From Treponema sp. (GTDB taxonomy: Bacteria; Spirochaetota; Spirochaetia; Treponematales; Breznakiellaceae): a stretch of 11,762 nt of DNA. A program made the position numbers and the translations under genes. Under the pieces are notes generated by a model. The model made no database searches and was not told the origin of the DNA. It saw only the letters and a program-made list of their open reading frames with translations. The stretch is from assembly GCA_031272575.1 (NCBI GenBank), contig JAISTO010000178.1:1-11762 (forward strand), given 5' to 3'. Below, in pieces: positions 5,851 through 11,762 of the stretch (within the stretch, counting starts at the first letter, position 1; the number at the start of each line of letters is the position of its first letter).

Positions 5851-6581
5851 TGACAAACAAAAACGGCTTCGCGCAGGGTGGAGCCACTGCAATCAATGCG
5901 GTGAAGATCGTGAAAGACTACACCGCGAACGGACTCGTCGTGCACGCGCTGCGGGAGCTGTCCCTCACGTTCGGCGCGGGCGAGTTCGCGGCCATTGCCG
6001 GGCCTTCGGGCAGCGGCAAGTCGACCTTCCTGCACCTGGCAGGCTGCCTTGACACGCTCACCGCGGGCAGCATGGAAGTGGGTGGGCGCAGAACGGACGC
6101 GCTCAGCAAGCGCGAGTTGGCGCTGCTGCGGCGGCACAGCATCGGCTTCATCTTTCAGGCGTACAACTTGATTCCCGTGCTCTCCGCGGAAGAGAACGTG
6201 AGTTTCCCGCTCGTGCTCCTCGGGGTCGACAAGGCCGAGGCGAAGGCGCGTACCGCGCAGGCGCTCGAGCAGGTGGGGCTTGCCGGCCTGGCGCGCCGCC
6301 GCCCCAAGGAACTCTCCGGCGGACAGCAGCAGCGGATCGCGATCGCCCGCGCCCTCGTGAAGCGTCCCGCGCTTATCCTCGCGGACGAGCCGACCGCGAA
6401 CCTCGACTCCGCCACGGGCCGCGAGATCCTCGAGACGATGCTGCATCTGAACCGCGCCGAGGGTACCACCTTCATCTTCTCGACGCACGACCCCATGGTG
6501 ATGGAATTCGCGCGGCGGGTGGTGTACATCCGCGACGGCATGATCGAGCGGGATGACATCCGCGCTTCTGGAGGCGCATGA
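5847..6581 (+). CDS. ABC transporter ATPase, LolD/MacB-type
   Basis: This 244-residue cytoplasmic ATPase should power the two permeases encoded next. It has all catalytic parts: Walker A GPSGSGKST (52-60), Q-loop glutamine in FQAYNLIPVLSAEENV (Q104), signature LSGGQ (156-160), Walker B LILADEP (176-182), D-loop NLDS, and the switch histidine in FSTHD (H214). The Q-loop sequence, with YNL-IPVLSA-ENV, is typical of the LolD/MacB/FtsE branch, which drives mechanotransmission rather than classical import. AGGAG at 5834-5838 lies 8 nt before the ATG, and the start overlaps the SPFH stop by 4 nt. Choosing between LolD and MacB by name is not justified. No MacA-type adaptor gene lies here, and a LolA-like gene does, so lipid or lipoprotein extraction is favoured. 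Confidence 0.95.
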   Translation: MMTNKNGFAQGGATAINAVKIVKDYTANGLVVHALRELSLTFGAGEFAAIAGPSGSGKSTFLHLAGCLDTLTAGSMEVGGRRTDALSKRELALLRRHSIGFIFQAYNLIPVLSAEENVSFPLVLLGVDKAEAKARTAQALEQVGLAGLARRRPKELSGGQQQRIAIARALVKRPALILADEPTANLDSATGREILETMLHLNRAEGTTFIFSTHDPMVMEFARRVVYIRDGMIERDDIRASGGA

Positions 6582-6582
6582 C

Positions 6583-8136
6583 ATGGCACGAAAAAGTTTC
6601 GGCGCGCTCGCGCGGATTGCCTTCCGCAGCCTGGCGCGGCACAAAGTAAAAACGATCCTCACCGCGCTCGCGGTGGCCGTCAGCGTGATGGTCTACATTT
6701 TGATGGACGGCTGGATACTGGGGATGAATCTCGACTCGCGGCGGAACATCGTCGCGTACGAAACGGGCGCCGCGAAACTGCAGACCAAAGCCTACATGGC
6801 GCAGTTGGACGACAAGCCGATGTACGAAAGTTTCGCGGACTGGGAACCGTACGCCGAGGCGCTGGAGGAGGCGGGCTACATGGCCGCGCCCCGCTTCGTC
6901 TTCGCTGCCATGCTCTACTCATCCGAGGGCATGGCGCCGGTCGAGTGCATGGCCGGGAACGCGGCGGACGAACTGCGCGTACTCCGCTACGGCAACTACG
7001 TCGAAAACGGCCGAATGTACCGCGGCGGCGCGTTGGAGATTTTGGTAGGTGACGGCACCGCGGAAAAACTCCACCTCGGTATCCCCATGCGGCCCACGGC
7101 AGGCGAGTTTTCCGAAACGCTCGCCCTGCTCCCGGAAGCGGAGCGGGCCTGGGTACGGGGCCTCTACGAAAGAGCCGGAAGGAACGAGGGGGCTTTTGCG
7201 CCGAAAGAGGACGAAAGCATCGAGCGCTTCATGCTGAAGAAAACGGCAAGCAGCGAGGAGCGGGATCGCCTATGGCGCCTGTTGGCGGAGGCCGGCAGGA
7301 TGGACGCGCGGCTGGCGGTGACGATCGACATAAAGGCGCCGTCTGAGGAGGCGCGCCGCTATCCGCCCGACGGCATCCGTCACCTCTACCAGATGATCGA
7401 CGCGGTGGTCGTGGGGACGGTCAACTCGCCCAATCCGAAAAACAACTTCAACACGGTGTACCTGCCTCTCGATGTGCTGCAGGACGAGACCGGCCTTATG
7501 CTCGAAGGACGGGTAACGGAACTGCTTATCCGCGCGAAGGACGCTGACGACTCCGCGCTGCCGGGGAAGCGCGAGAGCGCCGCGGCGATCACGGCCGCGC
7601 TCGAGGCGCAACTGGGCAGGCCCCTCCCGCCGGAACTGGGCATCGCGGACTGGCAGTTTTTTTCCCGGGACTACCTCGCGGTCTCCACCGGCGATGACGT
7701 GAGTACGCGCATCATCGTGTTCATCCTCTTCGTCCTCTCCTTCCTCGGCATTGCCAACACGATGCTCCTCGCGATCCTGGAGCGCACCCGCGAGATCGGC
7801 ATGATGCGCGCCCTGGGCATGACGGGCGGCGATCTCATGCTCTGCTTCTTTATCGAGGCGGGATTCATCGGCCTCATCGGGGCCGCGGCGGGAGTCCTGG
7901 CGGGCTGCCTTATCAATATCCCCATGGTGAATCAGGGAATCGATTATTCGGCCATGTCCGCCGAGATGGGGGGGGATATCGGTTACCGCGTCGCGGGGGC
8001 CTTCCGCTCGGTCTGGCATTGGCCCGTGATCATCGGCGCGCCCATAGCCGCCGCGCTCATCGCGTCAGCGGCAAGTTTTTTCCCGGTGCGCGGCGCCCTG
8101 AAAAAAGAAGTGACCGAGAGTCTAAGATTCGAATAG
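6583..8136 (+). CDS. FtsX/LolCE-type ABC permease with enlarged periplasmic domain
   Basis: The 517-residue inner-membrane permease has the family's four-span layout: one membrane span near the N-terminus (about 22-44), a large periplasmic domain, then three spans (about 376-398, 420-446, 480-502). The FtsX-domain signature ERTREIGMMRALGMT (400-414) follows the second span. The periplasmic part, ~330 residues, includes a charged, mostly helical stretch (about 175-240) with no counterpart in the shorter partner encoded downstream. The ATG at 6583 is preferred over 6553, because GGAGG at 6570-6574 lies 8 nt upstream of it and the ATPase gene ends 1 nt before. It should pair with the second permease as a heterodimer around the ATPase. 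LolC/LolE and MacB are both relatives; the product is a permease only, without the fused ATPase of MacB. Confidence 0.92.
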   Translation: MARKSFGALARIAFRSLARHKVKTILTALAVAVSVMVYILMDGWILGMNLDSRRNIVAYETGAAKLQTKAYMAQLDDKPMYESFADWEPYAEALEEAGYMAAPRFVFAAMLYSSEGMAPVECMAGNAADELRVLRYGNYVENGRMYRGGALEILVGDGTAEKLHLGIPMRPTAGEFSETLALLPEAERAWVRGLYERAGRNEGAFAPKEDESIERFMLKKTASSEERDRLWRLLAEAGRMDARLAVTIDIKAPSEEARRYPPDGIRHLYQMIDAVVVGTVNSPNPKNNFNTVYLPLDVLQDETGLMLEGRVTELLIRAKDADDSALPGKRESAAAITAALEAQLGRPLPPELGIADWQFFSRDYLAVSTGDDVSTRIIVFILFVLSFLGIANTMLLAILERTREIGMMRALGMTGGDLMLCFFIEAGFIGLIGAAAGVLAGCLINIPMVNQGIDYSAMSAEMGGDIGYRVAGAFRSVWHWPVIIGAPIAAALIASAASFFPVRGALKKEVTESLRFE

Positions 8137-8146
8137 GAGTCGAAAC

Positions 8147-9412
8147 ATGAAACAAAACAAAAAGATCATCCTTATGCGGGTGGCCGCGCGGAACGTCCGG
8201 CGCAGCCCGCGGCGCACCGCGCTCTGTGTGAGCGCGGTGGGGCTCGCGGTGTTTTTTGTCATCTTCCTGCATTCCTTTATGCAAGGCATGGTCGATAACA
8301 TCGAGGCGACGGTACGGGCCTTCGACACGGGCGATCTCAGCGCCGCCTCCCGCGCGTTCGAGGAAGAAAAGGAATTCATGCCGGTGCAGTATCCGGTGGG
8401 GGAAGCAGCCGGCCTCAGCGCGGACGAGTTGTGCGCGCGCGTCAAAACCATAGCGGGGGTGCGTCATGTCTTTCCGCGGATCACCGCGTACGCGTCACTC
8501 GAGTCGTCAAAGGTGAAGCACGCGTTTTTGTGGGGCTTAAAAATTGACGAAGAGTCCGCCGCCTGGAATTTCAATATGAGTGATCATACGAACGGGCTGG
8601 TGGAGGGCCGCTTCCCGGACCCGGACAAAAACGAGTGCGCGGTTGGCACACGTTTTGCGCAGAAGAGCGGACTCGGCATAGGCGATGAGGTGCTGCTCAA
8701 TACGATCACCGCGCACTACTCGGACCGCATCTGGGCGCCGGTGATTACCGGCATTTTCAATTTTGATTACGCAAAGTACGACGGCGAGGCTATCCTCGTA
8801 CAGTACGATCGCCTCGAACGGCTCCTCGGCATGGAGGACGGCGCGCAGCAGTTGTTTGTGTTTTGCGAAAAGCCGCGGCAGAACCGCGCCGTCGCGAAAG
8901 CGCTCTCCGCGCTTCTGGGTGACGGCGATGTGATCCGCGAGTGGGAGGACAACTACTATGTGGTGATGATGCGGCAGAGCATGGCGATCATGCTCGTGCT
9001 CTATCTGGTCTTCGTCGGGGTCGCGAGTTTCCTTATCGTCAACACGGTGCTGATGATCATCCACGAACGGATAAAAGAAATCGGGATGATGGGCAGCCTC
9101 GGCATGACGCGCCTGGAGATCACGTCCGTGTTCTTTTTCGAGTCCCTGTTCCTGAGCATACTCGGCGCTCTTGCGGGAAGCGTCCTTGGCGGCATCGTCT
9201 GTCTGGTGGGCTCGTTCTTTCCGATCGACTTCAACACGTTCACCGGCGGGGGGATGAAAGATATGCCGGTTTCCGGTACCCTCGTACTCAGTTTCGACTG
9301 GGGCATACTCGCGCAGGGCTTTTGCATGGGCGTTCTTATCGCGTCGCTCTGTACGCTTATCCCGTCGCTAAAGAGCGCGTTTGTTGAGCCGGTAGAGGCA
9401 TTGAGGAGGTAA
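8147..9412 (+). CDS. FtsX/LolCE-type ABC permease, second subunit
   Basis: This 421-residue inner-membrane protein has the same plan as its neighbour: a basic N-terminus, membrane span ~24-46, periplasmic domain ~47-275, and three C-terminal spans (about 277-304, 325-355 and 385-408). The FtsX signature is HERIKEIGMMGSLGMT (306-321). The residue total is close to typical LolC/LolE proteins. AGGAG at 8135-8139 overlaps the stop of the upstream permease gene and lies 7 nt before the ATG, so translation is probably coupled and subunit output balanced. The periplasmic domain would be expected to contact the LolA-like protein encoded next. Which subunit plays the LolC-like (chaperone-binding) or LolE-like (substrate-binding) role cannot be decided from sequence alone. 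Confidence 0.92.
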   Translation: MKQNKKIILMRVAARNVRRSPRRTALCVSAVGLAVFFVIFLHSFMQGMVDNIEATVRAFDTGDLSAASRAFEEEKEFMPVQYPVGEAAGLSADELCARVKTIAGVRHVFPRITAYASLESSKVKHAFLWGLKIDEESAAWNFNMSDHTNGLVEGRFPDPDKNECAVGTRFAQKSGLGIGDEVLLNTITAHYSDRIWAPVITGIFNFDYAKYDGEAILVQYDRLERLLGMEDGAQQLFVFCEKPRQNRAVAKALSALLGDGDVIREWEDNYYVVMMRQSMAIMLVLYLVFVGVASFLIVNTVLMIIHERIKEIGMMGSLGMTRLEITSVFFFESLFLSILGALAGSVLGGIVCLVGSFFPIDFNTFTGGGMKDMPVSGTLVLSFDWGILAQGFCMGVLIASLCTLIPSLKSAFVEPVEALRR

Positions 9413-9413
9413 T

Positions 9414-10175
9414 ATGAAAGGGAAAGTATGCGTTATGCTGCTTGCGCTCGCGGTATCCGCCCGGACCGCTTTGAGCGCGCAGAGTGCGCAAAGCGCGGAG
9501 GACCTGCTTGCGATGGTCGATCGCAACGAGGTCTATGCGTCGATTCAGTACTCGGGCCGAATGACGAACCTGAACGAGAAGCGCAAGCGCAGCGAGGTAA
9601 AAACGTTCCGGGCCTGGGTGCGCGGCAGCGCGGATAGTTTCATCGAGTTTACGAACCGTGAAGACCGGGGCATTATGTACCTGAAGCGGGGGGATGATTT
9701 TCAATACTATTCCCCGGACAACGAGGTCTGGCGCGTACTGCCGGAGCACATGAAAAAAAACCTCATGGGCTCGGCGCTGAGTTACGAGGATACGGTGGAA
9801 AACGAACCGCTCGCGTCACGCTACAACGCGGTCATTGCCGGCAGCGAAACCTGGCAGGGCCGGGACTGCTGGATACTCGACTTACGGTCGAAAGATCGAC
9901 GGAAGGAAAGTTACGCCCGCCGCATGCTCTGGATTGACAAGGCCTCAGGCGATCTGGTCCGCTATGCGCTCTACGCGCTGAACGGCGAGACCGTCCTGAA
10001 AGAGTACACGCTGCTGCGGACGAAGCGCTTCGGCGCGCGGAACTTCCCGGTCGAGATGGAGATCTGGGATAGGCAGAACCGTATCCGCACGACTTTTGTT
10101 ATGGACGAGGATGTACTCAAACTGGACGAGGAGATACCGGACTCCGTGTTCCGGCCCCGCGCCCCGAGGCGTTGA
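9414..10175 (+). CDS. LolA-like periplasmic protein (outer-membrane lipoprotein-sorting family)
   Basis: This 253-residue protein has a signal peptide (about 1-22, cleavage near LSA-QSA) without a lipobox cysteine, so the mature form is probably soluble in the periplasm. The body resembles the LolA_like family: RAWVRGSADSFIEFTNREDRG (in part), YYSPDNEVWRVLP (99-111), LMGSALSYEDT (117-127), the GRDCWILDL strand (149-157), and MLWIDKASGDLVRYALYALN (171-190). LolA folds are half-open beta-barrels that carry a lipid or lipoprotein across the periplasm. The gene starts 1 nt after the upstream permease stop, with GGAGG at 9405-9409. No LolB is seen here. Its neighbours suggest that it shuttles the substrate from the ABC permeases to the beta-barrel protein. 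The substrate could be a lipoprotein, a glycerophospholipid or another amphiphile. Confidence 0.85.
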   Translation: MKGKVCVMLLALAVSARTALSAQSAQSAEDLLAMVDRNEVYASIQYSGRMTNLNEKRKRSEVKTFRAWVRGSADSFIEFTNREDRGIMYLKRGDDFQYYSPDNEVWRVLPEHMKKNLMGSALSYEDTVENEPLASRYNAVIAGSETWQGRDCWILDLRSKDRRKESYARRMLWIDKASGDLVRYALYALNGETVLKEYTLLRTKRFGARNFPVEMEIWDRQNRIRTTFVMDEDVLKLDEEIPDSVFRPRAPRR

Positions 10176-10176
10176 G

Positions 10177-11385
10177 ATGCGGCGCGGTATCTTTTTCGCG
10201 CTGCTCCTCGCGGCAGGGGCGGGCGTGGGGGTGCCCGCGCTTGCGGCGCAGGGCTTCGAGGTGTCCGGCGTACTCGACACGACGGTGTCCCTGAGCGCGG
10301 GCGCGGGCGCGGGGAGGGGCTTCTCGCTCGGCGTCGAGGAGTGGGCCAATGTGCGCTTCAGCGCGGGCGCGGGGAGCGCGGCGGAGTGCTGCGGCGCGGT
10401 CAACCTGGCGGCGCTGTCCGGCGCCTCCCTCGAAGCGGCCGCCGCGCTGCAGGCGGCGGCCGAGGCTTCCGGCGCGCCCCTCCCCGCTATGCTCCTCGCC
10501 GCCGGGGACTACTACGGCGCGGCCCTCGAAATCGAGCGCCTTTTCCTGCGGCTTTCAGGCGAGGCCGCAAGCGCGGACCTGGGGCTTATCCGCGCGGCCT
10601 TCGGTACCGGCCTCGTGTGGAACCCGCTCGACTTCCTCAACCCGAAGAACCCCCTCATGCCGGACGCGCGGCCCCGCTCCGTGCTCGGCTGCACGGCCGC
10701 GTTCTACCTGCCCGGGGACGCGCAGGCGGGTCTTCTCGCCATAGCCCCCCGTGACCCGCTGAGCGCCGGGGGCAGGGGCTTTCTGGGGGGCCTCTCCGCG
10801 AAGGCGCGGTTCGCGCGCGGGGGAGTCGAGGCGCTCTACGGGTACGAGACCCCGCAGGGGGATTTTCCGCGGGGCTTGCACCGGGCCGGGCTCTCGCTGC
10901 GCGCGGACGCGCTTGTCGAAATCTGCGCGGACGCGCTCTACACCTGGGACCCGTCCCGAGAGGCGCGCCTTGACGGGCTTTCCGCCGCGCTCGGCGTGGA
11001 CTACTCGTTCCTGGGGGGGTACCTCTACGTGCTCGCCTCGTACCTCTACAACGGCGCGGCCTCCGTCACCGCGAAGGCGCAGCAGCCCCTGACGGGCCTG
11101 GGCAGCCGGCACTACCTCTACGCCTCGGGCCTCTACCGCTTCGACGACTACACGAGCGCAGCTCTCGCGGCTATCGTCTGCGTGGACGACGCCTCATTTA
11201 TGCCCCTGCTGAGCGCCTCCTGCGAGGTATTCCAGGGCTTCACCCTAAGCCTCCAGGCGCAGGCGCCCCTCGACGAGGCGACGCTCAGCGGGAGCGGCAA
11301 GCGCGGCGAGTTCGGGCCGCTTCCCCCCGGGCAAGAGAGCGGGACTTACTTCTCGTGCAGGATAAAGGCGCGGTACCGGTTCTGA
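10177..11385 (+). CDS. Predicted outer-membrane beta-barrel protein, export partner
   Basis: The 402-residue product has a signal peptide (about 1-24, cleavage after PALAA), many alternating short beta-strand-like stretches, for example RHYLYASGLYRF (311-322) and YLYVLASYLY (292-301), and ends in RIKARYRF, an outer-membrane beta-signal with terminal phenylalanine. The segment GTGLVWNPLDFLNPKNPL (153-170) resembles the NP-D-F-NP motif of barrels found beside LolA-like and RND or ABC export genes. I do not recognise a named family. The ATG at 10177 follows the upstream stop by 1 nt, with GAGG at 10166-10169; an in-frame ATG at 10096 would place 27 residues before the signal peptide and is rejected. 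A 16-bp direct repeat (10301-10316 and 10361-10376) gives two AGAG stretches. Role as receptor or channel for the exported substrate is inferred from context. Confidence 0.8.
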   Translation: MRRGIFFALLLAAGAGVGVPALAAQGFEVSGVLDTTVSLSAGAGAGRGFSLGVEEWANVRFSAGAGSAAECCGAVNLAALSGASLEAAAALQAAAEASGAPLPAMLLAAGDYYGAALEIERLFLRLSGEAASADLGLIRAAFGTGLVWNPLDFLNPKNPLMPDARPRSVLGCTAAFYLPGDAQAGLLAIAPRDPLSAGGRGFLGGLSAKARFARGGVEALYGYETPQGDFPRGLHRAGLSLRADALVEICADALYTWDPSREARLDGLSAALGVDYSFLGGYLYVLASYLYNGAASVTAKAQQPLTGLGSRHYLYASGLYRFDDYTSAALAAIVCVDDASFMPLLSASCEVFQGFTLSLQAQAPLDEATLSGSGKRGEFGPLPPGQESGTYFSCRIKARYRF

Positions 11386-11396
11386 GCAGCGGCGAT

Positions 11397-11640
11397 GTGG
11401 GGAGTGGGGAATAGGGAGTAGGGAGTAGGGAGTAGACAATATGGAAAATGGACGGTGGACGGTGGAGGCGGTTATGCGAAAGTCTTGCGCAGCACTTCAT
11501 GTATACCGGTAGTACGCAAGACTCTCGCACCGCTCTCTCCACTTTCCACCGTCCACCGTCCACCATCCTCGCCTTACCCTCCGCTCCCTCCCCTCACCCC
11601 AACCCTCCGCACCACGCTCAAGTCCCCACTCCCCAAGCCC
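11397..11640. repeat. Intergenic heptad repeat element, copy 3 (most complete)
   Basis: Beginning 11 nt after the barrel-gene stop, ten consecutive 7-bp units run in phase from 11397 to 11466: GTGGGGA twice, ATAGGGA, GTAGGGA twice, GTAGACA, ATATGGA, AAATGGA, CGGTGGA twice. After a central hairpin, the opposite arm repeats the theme in reverse complement (TCCACCG units, 11545-11566) and continues C-rich to GTCCCCA and CTCCCCA (11624-11637). The 349-bp gap between the barrel gene and the next start holds no supported ORF. It contains this element, then a promoter and leader for the next gene. Confidence 0.85.
11476..11528. repeat. Central hairpin of heptad element copy 3
   Basis: Arms at 11476-11489 and 11515-11528 pair at 13 of 14 positions, around a 25-nt loop that contains an 8-bp palindrome TACCGGTA (11504-11511). 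Pairing extends outward through GCGGT/ACCGC with a 3-nt bulge, and then into the CGGTGGA/TCCACCG heptads, ending near 11448 and 11566. No U-run follows on either strand, so it is not a typical intrinsic terminator. Confidence 0.75.
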
Positions 11641-11642
11641 CC

Positions 11643-11671
11643 TTGACTCTTTTTCCCCACCGCGCTATACC
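11643..11671 (+). promoter_or_regulatory. Sigma-70-type promoter of the gene starting at 11735
   Basis: A -35 TTGACT (11643-11648), a 17-bp spacer and a -10 TATACC (11666-11671) place the transcription start near 11678. This gives a leader of about 57 nt before the ATG at 11735. Confidence 0.65.
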
Positions 11672-11680
11672 CTTAGCACA

Positions 11681-11694
11681 GGGCTTTAAAGCCC
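11681..11694. promoter_or_regulatory. 14-bp perfect palindrome just downstream of predicted start
   Basis: GGGCTTTAAAGCCC is a perfect palindrome a few bases after the predicted transcription start. The position suits an operator for a dimeric repressor; as RNA it could pair only poorly, having no loop. Function is not shown. Confidence 0.45.
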
Positions 11695-11700
11695 GCATAT

Positions 11701-11720
11701 CGCTCCCGGCAGGGGGAGCG
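11701..11720 (+). promoter_or_regulatory. Leader hairpin next to a ribosome binding site
   Basis: CGCTCCC (11701-11707) pairs perfectly with GGGAGCG (11714-11720) around a 6-nt loop, ending 2 nt before the Shine-Dalgarno AAGGAGG (11723-11729). CTCC in the left arm could instead pair with GGAG of that site, so the structure might affect translation. Confidence 0.45.
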
Positions 11721-11734
11721 GCAAGGAGGCAGAC

Positions 11735-11762
11735 ATGACAGCGGCATATTGTGCCCACCCCA
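11735..11762 (+). CDS. Start of an unidentified gene, cut by window edge
   Basis: An ATG at 11735 follows a strong Shine-Dalgarno AAGGAGG (11723-11729) with 5 nt spacing, and a credible promoter lies upstream. Only nine codons are visible (MTAAYCAHP), so no family can be named. It appears to be a separate transcription unit from the export operon, because it has its own promoter. Confidence 0.6.

Noticed and set aside
5673..6662. Minus-strand ORF (329 codons) opposite the ABC ATPase
   Set aside because: It lies across the SPFH, ATPase and permease genes, which have clear motifs, and its own translation shows no family signature.
5847..9412. Naming the genes lolD, lolC, lolE or macB
   Set aside because: The folds fit, but these families overlap, a LolB is not seen and no MacA is present; a named assignment would overstate the evidence.
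10096..10176. Upstream in-frame ATG as start of the barrel protein
   Set aside because: It would bury the signal peptide behind 27 residues and overlap the LolA-like gene. The ATG at 10177 has GAGG at suitable distance and gives a normal signal peptide.
11476..11528. Intrinsic terminator for the export operon
   Set aside because: The stem is good, but no U-run follows on the plus strand, and the loop is long.
11397..11566. CRISPR array or transposon terminal repeats
   Set aside because: The repeat period is 7 bp with no spacers, no cas genes are present, and no transposase or target-site duplication is visible. The inverted arms are degenerate heptads rather than matched terminal repeats.

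Overview
This is a GC-rich bacterial window holding two oppositely transcribed blocks and three copies of an unusual intergenic repeat. The host is didermic: the last complete gene has a signal peptide and the C-terminal phenylalanine of an outer-membrane beta-barrel, and a LolA-like periplasmic protein is encoded beside it. The 502-residue serine hydroxymethyltransferase, longer than the usual ~420, and the ABC/LolA-like gene set fit a high-GC spirochaete of the Treponema group. That assignment is an inference from memory of those families, not a search result.

Left block, minus strand, read right to left: glyA (4155-2647), an intrinsic terminator overlapping its stop codon, a small single-membrane-span protein of unknown function (2594-2316), and priA (2302-131). 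PriA carries an in-frame insertion of about 60 residues made of degenerate repeats and five long G tracts, placed between the first helicase helix and the Walker A motif.

Right block, plus strand: a tightly packed seven-gene operon (4457-11385). It encodes a short GntR/YtrA-type repressor, an SPFH (stomatin/slipin) membrane protein, a LolD/MacB-type ABC ATPase, two FtsX/LolCE-type permeases, a LolA-like periplasmic protein and an outer-membrane beta-barrel protein. Start and stop codons overlap or nearly touch throughout. Read together, they look like a regulated trans-envelope export route for a lipid or lipoprotein: the ABC complex would extract a substrate from the inner membrane, the LolA-like protein would carry it across the periplasm, and the barrel would receive it. 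The substrate is unknown. A further gene begins at 11735 and runs off the window, with its own promoter, leader and ribosome binding site.

Between the genes (1-130, 4204-4357, 11397-11640) lie copies of a repeat built from degenerate 7-bp units. One side is G-rich (for example GTAGGGA, CGGTGGA) and the other C-rich (for example AAGTCCC), so the whole forms a large imperfect inverted repeat. Its G3N4 tracts have G-quadruplex potential, and in two copies the G-rich strand is the mRNA strand just after a stop codon. The divergent glyA and gntR promoters flank one copy. Both place the predicted transcription start at the ATG with no Shine-Dalgarno sequence, suggesting leaderless mRNAs, whereas most other genes here have clear ribosome binding sites.
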